NCBI GenBank assembly: GCA_027312165.1
Contig: DAICXN010000001.1
Coordinates: forward strand, 46,483-110,482
DNA from: Candidatus Saccharimonadota bacterium
GTDB taxonomy: Bacteria > Patescibacteriota > Saccharimonadia > Saccharimonadales > Saccharimonadaceae
DNA: 64,000 bases
Direction of reading: 5' to 3'
The position numbers were made by a program, and so were the translations under genes. Shown here piece by piece: positions 42,465 to 50,520 of this stretch; position 1 is the first letter of the stretch, and each line of letters begins with the position of its first letter. The notes beneath the pieces are model-generated. The model was not told the DNA's origin and made no database searches. It was given only the letters and a program-made list of their open reading frames with translations.

Positions 42465-43448
42465 ATGGAAAATGAAGAAAATCAGCAACAAACAGATATT
42501 TTTTTGTGGGCAAATCAAGTTGACGCACGTAAAAATGACCTAGACATTGAACTATTTTTGTTTAATAAAAACTATACACCCTACAGCGTACCATTGAGTT
42601 CGAGCGTGGAGCAGCAACTTCGACCACTGTTTCTCTTTGACTATATAAATCAGGTTAATTTGGGTGCCGGAACCGGCATGAGTGTTAGAGACTACGAGCT
42701 CAGTGAGGGCGAGGAGAACGTTCTACAGAGGACTGATATTAACAAGGTTGGTAGAGCTGAGACGCTTGTGCATTCGATTGAAAACAGTCGTGATGAGATT
42801 GTCGAGTTTTCTGAAACCGAACATGAGTTTAAGCGGATGAAGGGTATAGTTGCTCGTTTTACGGAAAAATCTGATAGCTCAAAGGTTTTTTACACGATGA
42901 AACTTATCGCTCAAGGTCAGGTCCTCAAGAGTGCTTTAGCTTGGGAGTACGCAGATGGAAAATTTGGCTCTTTTCGGGGTGAAGTTGGCTTTAAGGTACC
43001 TGATGATAACCAGGTGCTAATTATTGGTAAGGATATTTTTGCCTTTAACTCGGCTAAGTTCGAGAGGATGTTTGGCTACGAGTACAAAAAGCAGGTGATT
43101 GCCGATCAGAAAATTGCTGAAATCGAAAAGGCCTATAAGCTAAGTTTTCCTGAGGGCATGGACTTAAACTCGCTGGTTATGGAGCGAAAAAAGACAGTTA
43201 ACAAACTACAGAAGCTCGAGGTGGGTGAAGTCAAGCAAGACCAGGTTATGGAATACGCTGATGAGATGCAGTTAGATCTAATGAGTGATGATAACGGTGC
43301 AATTATTATAATGGATGGAAACGATCTCGATACTTTTGTTAACCTAATCAATGAAGATTATATCGAGAGCAAGATTACCGGTAAGCGCTACGAAATCAAA
43401 TCCAAGAGACTTCTTGACGAGCCTGAGGGTGAGCCACCGCGGGGATAG
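42465..43448 (+). CDS. DUF4868 (KwaB-like) protein
   Basis: From the ATG at 42465 the protein is 327 aa, soluble and acidic. The C-terminal half has the pattern I know from DUF4868: a beta stretch ending IGKDIFAFNSAKFERMFGYE, a helical stretch, then DLDTFVNLINEDYIESKITGKRYEIKSKR. KwaB of the Kiwa anti-phage system belongs to this family; in Kiwa it works with the membrane protein KwaA. No KwaA-like membrane protein is adjacent here. Instead a Pif1-like helicase gene starts 2 nt after the stop. Family assignment is from memory of the motif pattern and needs a profile search. Confidence 0.5.
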   Translation: MENEENQQQTDIFLWANQVDARKNDLDIELFLFNKNYTPYSVPLSSSVEQQLRPLFLFDYINQVNLGAGTGMSVRDYELSEGEENVLQRTDINKVGRAETLVHSIENSRDEIVEFSETEHEFKRMKGIVARFTEKSDSSKVFYTMKLIAQGQVLKSALAWEYADGKFGSFRGEVGFKVPDDNQVLIIGKDIFAFNSAKFERMFGYEYKKQVIADQKIAEIEKAYKLSFPEGMDLNSLVMERKKTVNKLQKLEVGEVKQDQVMEYADEMQLDLMSDDNGAIIIMDGNDLDTFVNLINEDYIESKITGKRYEIKSKRLLDEPEGEPPRG

Positions 43449-43450
43449 GC

Positions 43451-44962
43451 ATGGATCAGGAACTAGCGTTAGCAATACTGCTATCTGGCAAGTCTGCCTT
43501 GCTGACTGGTGCTGCAGGAACTGGCAAGACGCATTTATTGAATAATTTTATTACTCAGTCAAGATCTCTGGGTAAAAAGGTGTCTGTAACCGCGACGACA
43601 GGTCTGGCGGCTACTCATCTAAACGGCAATACTATCCATTCTTGGAGTGGCCTTGGCATTAACGATTACTTGCCGGATAATTTTTTTGAACGTTTGTCGA
43701 AAACCCGGCGAGAGCTGATTGAGAAGACTGACATTTTAATTATTGATGAGGTTTCAATGCTTCACGATTTTCGTCTAGATATGCTGGATGAAGCACTTCG
43801 AGGGATTCGTGGCTCTGAGCAACCCTTTGGTGGCATTCAGTTAGTGATGAGTGGTGATTTTTTTCAGCTACCGCCGATTAATAGAGGCAATTCCAGGGGG
43901 GGAGGCTTCGTGGTTTATTCTCGCGCCTGGCAAGAACTTCAACCAGTGGTGCTTTACCTGAAACATCAGTATCGTCAAGAGGAGGGTGAGCTACTTGAAA
44001 TCTTGACCGCTCTTCGCAGTGGAGATGTCCGCCGTAGGCACGCCGAGAAACTTCTTGAGCGGACTGAGGCAACACCTAAAGGTGATGATATCACCGAGCT
44101 ACACACAGTTAACGTTGATGTCGATAAGATTAATAGTGCTCGCTTGGCTCAGCTCGTTGGAGATGAGGTGTCCTATTCTCAGATGAGCACAGGGTCAAAG
44201 GTATATGTAGAAAGTTTGCAGCGATCTGTTTTGGCGCCAGAGGTGCTGGTCCTGAAAAGAGGTGCACTGGTTATGGCGGTAAAGAATGCCGCCGATCGTA
44301 AATACGCTAACGGCAGCATCGGCACGGTTGTCGGCTTTGAGCCCCTAACTGACTACCCAATCGTGGAGTTTCGCAATGGTCGAGAGGTGACAATGGTGCC
44401 CGATACGTGGGAGTTGCGTGACGGGGAGAGGAAGCGGGCTAGTATATCTCAGATACCGCTGCGACTTGCCTGGGCAATAACTGTTCATAAGAGTCAGGGG
44501 ATGACTTTGGACGCGGCGAAAATAGACCTCAGGAGGGCGTTTGTGGAGGGTATGGGCTACGTGGCCCTCAGCCGAGTGCGTGACATTGAAAATCTCTATC
44601 TTTATGGCATCAATCATAAGGCACTAGCGGTATCGCCCGATGCTTTGGCAATTGATGAGATTCTCGATGAGTCTTCGCGGCAAGCAGCGGCCGAGTATGA
44701 GTATTTGCGAAGTCAGATCAAAGATGTGCTCAAAAATAAACCACAGCCCAACAAGAGCTCTGCTTGGCAGGAGAAAATAGCAAATATGCGCCAAACTCAC
44801 CCTAACGCTTTTCGTCCATGGACTGCTGAACAGGATAGTCAGCTGAAGGAGAAGTTTCTGAGTGGCCTAGACATTGAAGCTTTAAGTCGAGAAATGGGTC
44901 GTCAGCCAGGATCAATAATCATCCGCCTGAAGAAGCACTTTGGCGAAGATATAATTGCCTAG
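43451..44962 (+). CDS. Pif1-like superfamily 1B helicase with C-terminal Myb-like domain
   Basis: The 503-aa protein has Walker A TGAAGTGKTHLL, motif Ia VTATTGLAATHLNG, Walker B ILIIDEVSMLHD, GDFFQLPP, LKHQYRQ (motif IV), AWAITVHKSQGMTLD (motif V) and YVALSRVRD (motif VI), the Pif1/RecD-type 5'-3' DNA helicase set. The last 55 residues (RPWTAEQDSQLKEKFLSGLDIEALSREMGRQ) look like a SANT/Myb or HTH DNA-binding domain. Pif1 enzymes unwind G-quadruplexes, forks and R-loops. It is co-transcribed with the DUF4868 gene. Confidence 0.88.
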   Translation: MDQELALAILLSGKSALLTGAAGTGKTHLLNNFITQSRSLGKKVSVTATTGLAATHLNGNTIHSWSGLGINDYLPDNFFERLSKTRRELIEKTDILIIDEVSMLHDFRLDMLDEALRGIRGSEQPFGGIQLVMSGDFFQLPPINRGNSRGGGFVVYSRAWQELQPVVLYLKHQYRQEEGELLEILTALRSGDVRRRHAEKLLERTEATPKGDDITELHTVNVDVDKINSARLAQLVGDEVSYSQMSTGSKVYVESLQRSVLAPEVLVLKRGALVMAVKNAADRKYANGSIGTVVGFEPLTDYPIVEFRNGREVTMVPDTWELRDGERKRASISQIPLRLAWAITVHKSQGMTLDAAKIDLRRAFVEGMGYVALSRVRDIENLYLYGINHKALAVSPDALAIDEILDESSRQAAAEYEYLRSQIKDVLKNKPQPNKSSAWQEKIANMRQTHPNAFRPWTAEQDSQLKEKFLSGLDIEALSREMGRQPGSIIIRLKKHFGEDIIA

Positions 44963-45020
44963 GTCGTGAGTGAGGCCAAAAATGATCATGTGGCACCCGG
45001 GCTGCCAGCGGGGCGTATGT

Positions 45021-45026
45021 TATGAT
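45021..45026 (+). promoter_or_regulatory. Extended -10 of the GH1 gene
   Basis: TGT-TATGAT ends 6 nt before the ATG at 45033. Confidence 0.5.
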
Positions 45027-45032
45027 GGCTCT

Positions 45033-46292
45033 ATGACAGCAAATCGTTCCCAAGTCAAATTTCCCAAGAAATTCCTCTGGGGTGCAGCGACCAGTGCTCA
45101 TCAAGTCGAAGGGGGTCTACATAATCAGTGGACCGTATGGGAGCTTGAGAATGCGAAACGCTTGGCTATTCAGTCGCCTTATAGATTTGGCAAGCTGGGT
45201 AACTGGTCGGCTATTTCGCGAGAAGCTAAGAATCCTAATAATTACGTTTCTGGTCGAGCAGTCGATCATTTTAATCGTTACGAGCAAGACTTTGAAATCG
45301 CCAAGAGCTTAAACCTTAACTCGCTCAGATGCAGTATCGAGTGGTCTAGGATTGAGCCTAAAGAGGGTGAATGGAGTCAGGAGGCGATCGATCACTATCG
45401 CGCCTATTTCAAAAAAATGAAGGAGATGGGGCTTGAGCCGGTGGTAACGCTTTTTCACTTTACCTTGCCGGTATGGTTTGCCGACATGGGCGGCTTTGAA
45501 AAGACGCAGAACGTTAGGTGTTTTGTTAGGTTTGCTGAGAAGGTGCTAAATGAGCTCGGAGATAGCTTCAAGTGGGTAATAACAGTTAACGAACCTGAGG
45601 TTTACGTGACTGAAAGTTATCGACATGGCGAGTGGCCGCCGCAAAAGAATAGCCGAGTTGCTGAGTTTCGTGTCTTGCTTAATTTAGCACTGGCGCATCG
45701 CCTGGTTGTTAGTCGAGCCCGTGGGGCGGGCAGTAAGTTCAAGTTTTCAATTGCAAAGAACTCATCTTATATTTATGCCGGTGATGACGCGTGGCTGAGT
45801 AGGTTTAGCGCCAAGTTGTTTACCTGGAGGAGGGATGATTGGTTTTTGTGGTTCGTTGCGAAACACTGTGATTTTATAGGGTTAAACTACTATTTTAGCG
45901 ACCGGATATATGGTTATCGGGCCCATAATCCGAATTATCAGCTCAATGATCTTGGGTGGGACATGCAGCCGGCAAACATTCAATTTGTACTTGAGCGACT
46001 CAGTTCAAGGTATGGTTTACCGATACTGATAACTGAAAACGGTCTTGCCGATGGCACTGATGAGCAGCGTCAGTGGTGGATTACTGAAACGATCAGGGCG
46101 ATGAGTGCTAGCACGAGGGACGGCGTTAAGCTGATCGGCTATTTGCACTGGAGCTTGCTTGACAATTTTGAATGGGATAAGGGCTTTTGGCCAAAATTTG
46201 GCTTAGTTTCGGTCAATCGCTCAACTATGCAGCGCACTCCTAGGCCAAGCGCTAAGTGGCTGGGTGGGGTGATCGGTCGATTGTCTAAGTAG
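45033..46292 (+). CDS. GH1 family beta-glycosidase
   Basis: From the ATG at 45033 the protein is 419 aa, without a signal peptide, so cytoplasmic. It has FLWGAATSAHQVEGG at the N-terminus, the acid/base Glu187 in TVNEPEVY and the nucleophile Glu335 in ILITENGLADG, and HWSLLDNFEWDKGFWPKFGL near the end, all diagnostic of GH1. It cleaves beta-linked glucosides or galactosides, possibly phosphorylated. No PTS or sugar transporter gene is nearby. The earlier frame from 44970 overlaps the promoter and is rejected. Confidence 0.93.
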   Translation: MTANRSQVKFPKKFLWGAATSAHQVEGGLHNQWTVWELENAKRLAIQSPYRFGKLGNWSAISREAKNPNNYVSGRAVDHFNRYEQDFEIAKSLNLNSLRCSIEWSRIEPKEGEWSQEAIDHYRAYFKKMKEMGLEPVVTLFHFTLPVWFADMGGFEKTQNVRCFVRFAEKVLNELGDSFKWVITVNEPEVYVTESYRHGEWPPQKNSRVAEFRVLLNLALAHRLVVSRARGAGSKFKFSIAKNSSYIYAGDDAWLSRFSAKLFTWRRDDWFLWFVAKHCDFIGLNYYFSDRIYGYRAHNPNYQLNDLGWDMQPANIQFVLERLSSRYGLPILITENGLADGTDEQRQWWITETIRAMSASTRDGVKLIGYLHWSLLDNFEWDKGFWPKFGLVSVNRSTMQRTPRPSAKWLGGVIGRLSK

Positions 46293-46376
46293 GTCTTTGC
46301 TAAAGCGCACCACGGATAGTGTAATTGAGGCTATAAACGCTAGATGTGGTGTAGCAGGGTTAGTTGAACACTAGGC

Positions 46377-46398
46377 TTTTCCACAGAACTGTGGAAAA
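46377..46398. repeat. 10-bp palindrome made of two DnaA-box-like sequences
   Basis: TTTTCCACAG (46377-46386) and CTGTGGAAAA (46389-46398) flank AA. Each arm resembles a DnaA box (TTATCCACA with one change). It could equally be a terminator for the GH1 gene, though no clear T tract follows. Confidence 0.6.
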
Positions 46399-46407
46399 CA
46401 TTTATTT

Positions 46408-46471
46408 TGGGTAGAATAACCAAAAAATGGGTAGAAAAGGCTTGCAAGTGGGTAGCGGGGGGTAGTATAGT
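46408..46471 (+). promoter_or_regulatory. MraZ-box array and mraZ promoter
   Basis: TGGGTAG occurs at 46408, 46428 and 46449, with GGGGTAG at 46459: spacings 20, 21 and 10 nt, i.e. on one face of the helix. They overlap a promoter TTGCAA (46442-46447)-N18-TATAGT (46466-46471). MraZ is known to bind TGGG-containing direct repeats upstream of its own gene in E. coli, so this is the probable autoregulatory site of the dcw operon. Confidence 0.75.
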
Positions 46472-46583
46472 GGAGTCAGTGGAAAGAGCCGAAGGCGAAA
46501 CCGCAACCGGCAAAACAAAAAGCCACCGAAAACAATACAATTAACAAACCAAGATCGAAAGGGCGATAGACCATACAAACGCT

Positions 46584-46949
46584 ATGGACTACTTTGAACG
46601 AAAGCTGGATGATAAGCGTCGATTGACGATACCGACAGAACTTCGGGCAGAGTTTGCGAGTGGCGTAGTGCTATCAAGGGGCTTTGGAGAGTATCTCCAC
46701 ATGTACCCGCAGCAGGTATGGGATAGAGAAGTCGAGCCAGCTTTAGCTGGTGACCATATCTTTGACGAAGCCCTGGCAGATCTAAACGTGCGATTTAGGC
46801 GCGGCAAGATAACTCAACACCTTGATCAAAAGCAGGGCAGAGTAGTTATTGAGCAGCACCTACTAGATTACGCGAGCATTGACCGAGATCTAGTAGCCGT
46901 ACGCGTAGGCCAATATTGGCGAGTAGGCGCACCGGATAAGATCGCATAG
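46584..46949 (+). CDS. mraZ: MraZ, transcriptional regulator of the division/wall cluster
   Basis: A 121-aa protein with two AbrB-like halves: MDYFERKLDDKRRLTIPTELR and RKITQHLDQKQGRVVIEQHLLDYA, each with the MraZ-type DxKGR/LxIP pattern (here DDKRRLTIP and DQKQGRVVI). MraZ forms a ring and represses or tunes the dcw cluster. The leader of about 105 nt is A/C-rich and has no obvious SD. It is followed by a 328-nt gap before rsmH instead of the usual tight coupling. Confidence 0.92.
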   Translation: MDYFERKLDDKRRLTIPTELRAEFASGVVLSRGFGEYLHMYPQQVWDREVEPALAGDHIFDEALADLNVRFRRGKITQHLDQKQGRVVIEQHLLDYASIDRDLVAVRVGQYWRVGAPDKIA

Positions 46950-47262
46950 TTAGTTGATATTGCTGAAAGTACCTTAAAAATTAAACACGAACACTCTCGA
47001 GATCAACTATCTGAGTAGTAAAAGGGTAGTGGTACCTTGCTCCACATAAAAAAAGGCACGAACATTTCTTAAAACACCTCCCAAAAACTCCACCTCACAC
47101 ATAAGTCTCTTAACGCAAAGTGTTTCTCTTCTATGATTTGCCTACGGCAATCAAAGATTTCGCACAAACACTTTGAACTAAAGACAAACAAAAACAAACA
47201 CAACACACAAATACAAAAAGCCCCGATACTACTCAGTTAGGTGATCTCGAGACTATAGATGA
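46950..47262 (+). ncRNA. Candidate structured RNA or regulatory region between mraZ and rsmH
   Basis: No gene is visible in this 328-nt gap. An outer inverted repeat of 26 nt (46995-47020 with 47227-47252) matches at 24 positions. Inside it lies a perfect 10-bp pair CAAAGTGTTT (47116-47125) / AAACACTTTG (47166-47175), and inside that a hairpin of TGATTTGCC and GGCAATCA around TAC. The rest is unusually A/C-rich and poor in G, so it would stay single-stranded. The right outer arm ends just before the rsmH promoter. It could be a long mraZ 3' RNA, an independent ncRNA, or a DNA-level repeat. Confidence 0.45.
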
Positions 47263-47268
47263 TATAAT
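47263..47268 (+). promoter_or_regulatory. Extended -10 of rsmH
   Basis: TGA-TATAAT ends 9 nt before the ATG at 47278, so rsmH can be transcribed independently of mraZ. Confidence 0.65.
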
Positions 47269-47277
47269 TCTATAGTT

Positions 47278-48192
47278 ATGAGTATAAAAGAACATCCACC
47301 ACAGCTGGAACGATCAAGCGTCGAGCCAGTACATGTTCCCGTTTTACTCGATTCTGTGATTGATTTGCTAAAGCCCAAGAAGGGTGAGCGGTACCTTGAC
47401 TTAACAGCTGGGTATGGCGGGCATGCTAGGGCAGTGATCGGCAAAACGGAAAACTACTCAGGTTCCGCACTGGTAGACCGTGATCAATTCGCGGTTAAAC
47501 ATTTGCAGGATCTGGTTCGTCAAGGCGCAAGAATGCTTGAGGTTGATTTTGTATCAGCCGCAAGGCAGCTAATTGACGAAGGCGAAACATTTGACATGAT
47601 TTTAGCTGATTTGGGGGTGTCGTCACCACAACTTGACAGACAAGAGCGAGGGTTTTCGTTTCAAAATAGCGGTCCGTTAGACATGAGAATGGACCAGCGA
47701 CAGGAGCGAACCGCCGAAGCGATAGTCAATAACTACTCGAAGCAGCAGTTAATTGATATCATCGTGAAATACGGTGAAGAGCCGAGAGGACGGGCTGACA
47801 AAATTGCCGAGGCAATTATCCAAAACCGCCCACTTAGCACTACCCGACAGCTCGCCGATATAGTCAAGCAAGTTAGTTATAAGGTTGGTGGTCACCATCC
47901 TGCAACTCGTACATTTCAAGCACTGCGCATCGAAGTCAACCAAGAGCTTAGGCTAGTTGGTGAATTGTTGCCGCTACTGCCAAAGCTTATGAACAATAAG
48001 GGCAGGGTAGCAATAATTAGCTTTCACAGTCTAGAGGATAGACTAGTCAAGCGCTTCTTTAAGGACCAGGCTGAAGCTGGCTATGAAGCTGAGCTTGATC
48101 TTTTAACAAAGCGTCCGCTTGATGGCAGTATTTACGACGTTCACAATCCGCGGAGTCGAAGCGCCAAGCTTCGAGCCGCAGTTAAAAAATAA
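47278..48192 (+). CDS. rsmH: 16S rRNA (cytosine1402-N4)-methyltransferase
   Basis: The 304-aa protein has the MraW signature: VHVPVLLDSVIDLLKPKKGERYLDLTAGYGGHA, ILADLGVSSPQLDRQERGFSF, LDMRMDQ, and ATRTFQALRIEVNQELRLV ... IISFHSLEDRLVKRFF. It modifies C1402 in the ribosomal P site and traditionally sits second in the dcw cluster, as here. An own promoter directly before the start predicts a leaderless mRNA. Confidence 0.97.
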   Translation: MSIKEHPPQLERSSVEPVHVPVLLDSVIDLLKPKKGERYLDLTAGYGGHARAVIGKTENYSGSALVDRDQFAVKHLQDLVRQGARMLEVDFVSAARQLIDEGETFDMILADLGVSSPQLDRQERGFSFQNSGPLDMRMDQRQERTAEAIVNNYSKQQLIDIIVKYGEEPRGRADKIAEAIIQNRPLSTTRQLADIVKQVSYKVGGHHPATRTFQALRIEVNQELRLVGELLPLLPKLMNNKGRVAIISFHSLEDRLVKRFFKDQAEAGYEAELDLLTKRPLDGSIYDVHNPRSRSAKLRAAVKK

Positions 48193-48210
48193 ACAAGGAG
48201 GAGGCAAAAA

Positions 48211-48282
48211 ATGCCAATCCACATCAAAGTACAGTTCCAAGACGCGGACAAGGCCGAGACAGTTCTCGTTCGCCGCGGCTAG
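48211..48282 (+). CDS. Possible 23-aa small ORF with strong SD
   Basis: ATG at 48211 follows AAGGAGGAGG by 6-7 nt, one of the best ribosome binding sites in the window. The frame reads MPIHIKVQFQDADKAETVLV plus RRG and stops at TAG (48280-48282). It starts 18 nt after rsmH. It could be a small protein, or a leader peptide whose translation affects the stem-loops between it and the ftsL-like gene. No homologue is recognised. Confidence 0.5.
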   Translation: MPIHIKVQFQDADKAETVLVRRG

Positions 48283-48353
48283 TTAGCCTTAAGCTAACCC
48301 AAGGAATTACCAATCCAGCTAGGCTACCTCTCAAAATAAGGGGTGGTCTAGCT
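48280..48353 (+). promoter_or_regulatory. Stem-loops between the small ORF and ftsL
   Basis: A short hairpin GTTAGC/GCTAAC lies right after the 23-aa ORF. A second stem of 14 bp (48317-48330 with 48340-48353, three G-U pairs, 9-nt loop) follows. The G-U pairs mean it is good as RNA but not symmetrical as DNA. No T tract follows, so it is not a simple terminator. Confidence 0.6.
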
Positions 48354-48381
48354 CCAAATAGTAAAAAATAAAATAGAAATT

Positions 48382-48735
48382 ATGATACAAACCCGATCCA
48401 CCACATTCACACCCAGGCGCTCAAACGTCCAGTCGATGAGGCGCAATCAGAACGCGACGCGCTATCGCTCGGAGACTAAGCTAGGACCAGTTGCTCATAC
48501 TGTCCTGGTTGCATTGATGATTACCGTACTGGGGCTGATCTATCTGACACAGGCTACCAAAACGACTGCCTATAGCTATGAGGTGCAGGGCTTAGACGAG
48601 CAGATTAACGAGCTAACAGCTAGAAAATCAGAGCTAGAAGTGCAAAACGCTAGACTAACTGCTCTTGAGAAGATAAAAGGCAGCTCGGTTGCTTCGGCGA
48701 TGACCGACCCCGCGTCGATTGATTACGCCAACTAA
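48382..48735 (+). CDS. ftsL: FtsL-like septum protein
   Basis: A 117-aa bitopic protein: about 35 basic cytoplasmic residues, one transmembrane helix (VAHTVLVALMITVLGLIYL, about 36-56), and an extracytoplasmic coiled coil (YEVQGLDEQINELTARKSELEVQNARLTALE). This is the FtsL/DivIC layout, and the position between rsmH and the PBP gene is the canonical place for ftsL. Sequence similarity is low in this family, so the call rests on architecture and position. No clear SD is seen. Confidence 0.8.
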   Translation: MIQTRSTTFTPRRSNVQSMRRNQNATRYRSETKLGPVAHTVLVALMITVLGLIYLTQATKTTAYSYEVQGLDEQINELTARKSELEVQNARLTALEKIKGSSVASAMTDPASIDYAN

Positions 48736-48751
48736 AACATAACGTTAGTGG

Positions 48752-48757
48752 TATAAT
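48752..48757 (+). promoter_or_regulatory. -10 element before the PBP gene
   Basis: TATAAT ends 12 nt before the ATG at 48770, with a weak GAGG between, giving an internal promoter in the cluster. Confidence 0.45.
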
Positions 48758-48769
48758 CACTAGAGGCAT

Positions 48770-50515
48770 ATGCAGCAGCGAACTTTTACTAGAACTGATA
48801 TTCTCGCCATCATCCTCGTTGGATGTATGGCGCTTTTTGTATTGCGATTGTTTTGGCTGCAGGTAGTCCGGCATGATGACTATGTCCAGATTGCCAAGCA
48901 GACTCAGCAGCGCAGTTTCGTTATGCCAGCCCCAAGAGGCGAGATCTATATGATGGATAACGGCAAAGCTGTGCCAGTAGTGTTGAACCAGACAGTCTAT
49001 ACGGTTATAGCTGACCCGGAGATAGTCAAAGACTCGGATAAGTCAAAAATTATTGCAGCACTTCGTGAGGTCGCTAGCGGCGAGATGGTTAGCTCGGCTG
49101 AGGAACTGCTAGATAAGAATAATTCTAGATACGAAGTGCTGGCTCGAAATATTACACGCTCGCAGGCAGAAAAACTAAAGTCGAAGGATTTTTCGGGAGT
49201 CGGTTTTCAGCGGGGTTCTATCAGAAGCTATCCGGAGGGCCAGTTGGGGGCGCAGCTACTTGGATTCGTAAACCATGACGGGGATGGTCAGTACGGTGTT
49301 GAGCAGCAGCTTCAAGACAAGCTTAAGGGTCGCGATGGCTTGCTGCAGTCGGTAACCGATGTCAGAAACGTGCCGTTAAATGTGGGTAAAGATAATATTA
49401 GAGTAGAGCCGCAAGCTGGTGAGAATATCGTTCTCAGCGTCGATCGAAACATACAAAGTTATGCCGAGGAGGCTTTGAAGCGCGGAGTAGAGGCGGCAGG
49501 GGCGACCAATGGCAGCGTAATTGTTATGCGGCCAGACACTGGTCAGGTTTTAGCGATGGCTGATTTTCCGAGCTTTAGTCCTGGGGAGTACTATAACGTT
49601 GAGGATCCGTCGGTGTTTATGAGTGGTACGACTCTAGTGCTTCATGAGCCGGCCTCGGTTATAAAATCATTCACTATGGCAATGGGTATTGATCAGGGTG
49701 TAATTTCGCCTCAAACTGTCTATCAAAATACTGACTGTATTGCGGTGGCCGACCGGACAATGTGTAATGCGCTGAGGGGACTAGGCGGCCAGAGAACAAT
49801 GCAGGATGTCCTCAGCAACTCTCTTAACGTTGGCACGATCACCGTCGGCCGCCTGCTTGGAGACGGCCAGTCGGTAAACCTTAAGGCGAGACAGACAATG
49901 TACGACTATCTATATGAAAAGTTTGGTTTTGGGAAGCGTACCGGAATAGAGCTGGCCGAAGCCAAGGGTATTGTTCATCGGCCAGACACGGGTGACGGCG
50001 ATGAGGTTCGCTATTCCGCAATGACTTTTGGCCAGAGTATGAACTTGACGATGGTGCAGGTTGCATCTGCCTTCAACTCCTTAGTGAATGGCGGCAACTA
50101 CTACCGACCAACGGTATTGGCAGGATCGGTCGATAGCGAGGGTAGGGCAGATCTGCCCGATGTCCAGCCAGTTCGCCGTACGGTTGCTGAGTCAACTTCT
50201 GCTCAGGTTACTCAAATGTTAGTCGACGCACGGCGATCTTCATGGATAGGGGCGAGTGATAAGCCGGGCTATTTAATCGGCGGTAAGACCGGTACGGCTG
50301 AAACCGTGGCCGAGAGTGGCGCGTACACGACGAACGAGACGGTCGCAACTTATCTTGGTTTTGGCGGCTCGGAGAGTCCGGAATATGTCATAATGGTACG
50401 TGTGGCTGCACCCGGTAAAGGCCTAAGGTTGGCCGGTGAAAGGCATGCAGCACCAATTTTTACAGATTTATCTAACTGGATGATTGACTATATGAAATTA
50501 GCACCAAGGAGATGA
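48770..50515 (+). CDS. ftsI: Class B penicillin-binding protein (FtsI/PBP2-like)
   Basis: The 581-aa transpeptidase has a short cytoplasmic end, one membrane helix (about residues 11-33), the PBP dimerisation domain (PRGEIYMMDNGKAVPVVLN), and the transpeptidase domain with the SxxK nucleophile Ser296-Val-Ile-Lys299, SLN (351-353) and KTGT (506-509). It cross-links septal peptidoglycan together with FtsW. It sits in the usual ftsI place. The downstream gene overlaps or abuts its stop. Confidence 0.94.
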   Translation: MQQRTFTRTDILAIILVGCMALFVLRLFWLQVVRHDDYVQIAKQTQQRSFVMPAPRGEIYMMDNGKAVPVVLNQTVYTVIADPEIVKDSDKSKIIAALREVASGEMVSSAEELLDKNNSRYEVLARNITRSQAEKLKSKDFSGVGFQRGSIRSYPEGQLGAQLLGFVNHDGDGQYGVEQQLQDKLKGRDGLLQSVTDVRNVPLNVGKDNIRVEPQAGENIVLSVDRNIQSYAEEALKRGVEAAGATNGSVIVMRPDTGQVLAMADFPSFSPGEYYNVEDPSVFMSGTTLVLHEPASVIKSFTMAMGIDQGVISPQTVYQNTDCIAVADRTMCNALRGLGGQRTMQDVLSNSLNVGTITVGRLLGDGQSVNLKARQTMYDYLYEKFGFGKRTGIELAEAKGIVHRPDTGDGDEVRYSAMTFGQSMNLTMVQVASAFNSLVNGGNYYRPTVLAGSVDSEGRADLPDVQPVRRTVAESTSAQVTQMLVDARRSSWIGASDKPGYLIGGKTGTAETVAESGAYTTNETVATYLGFGGSESPEYVIMVRVAAPGKGLRLAGERHAAPIFTDLSNWMIDYMKLAPRR

Positions 50516-50520
50516 CAGAG

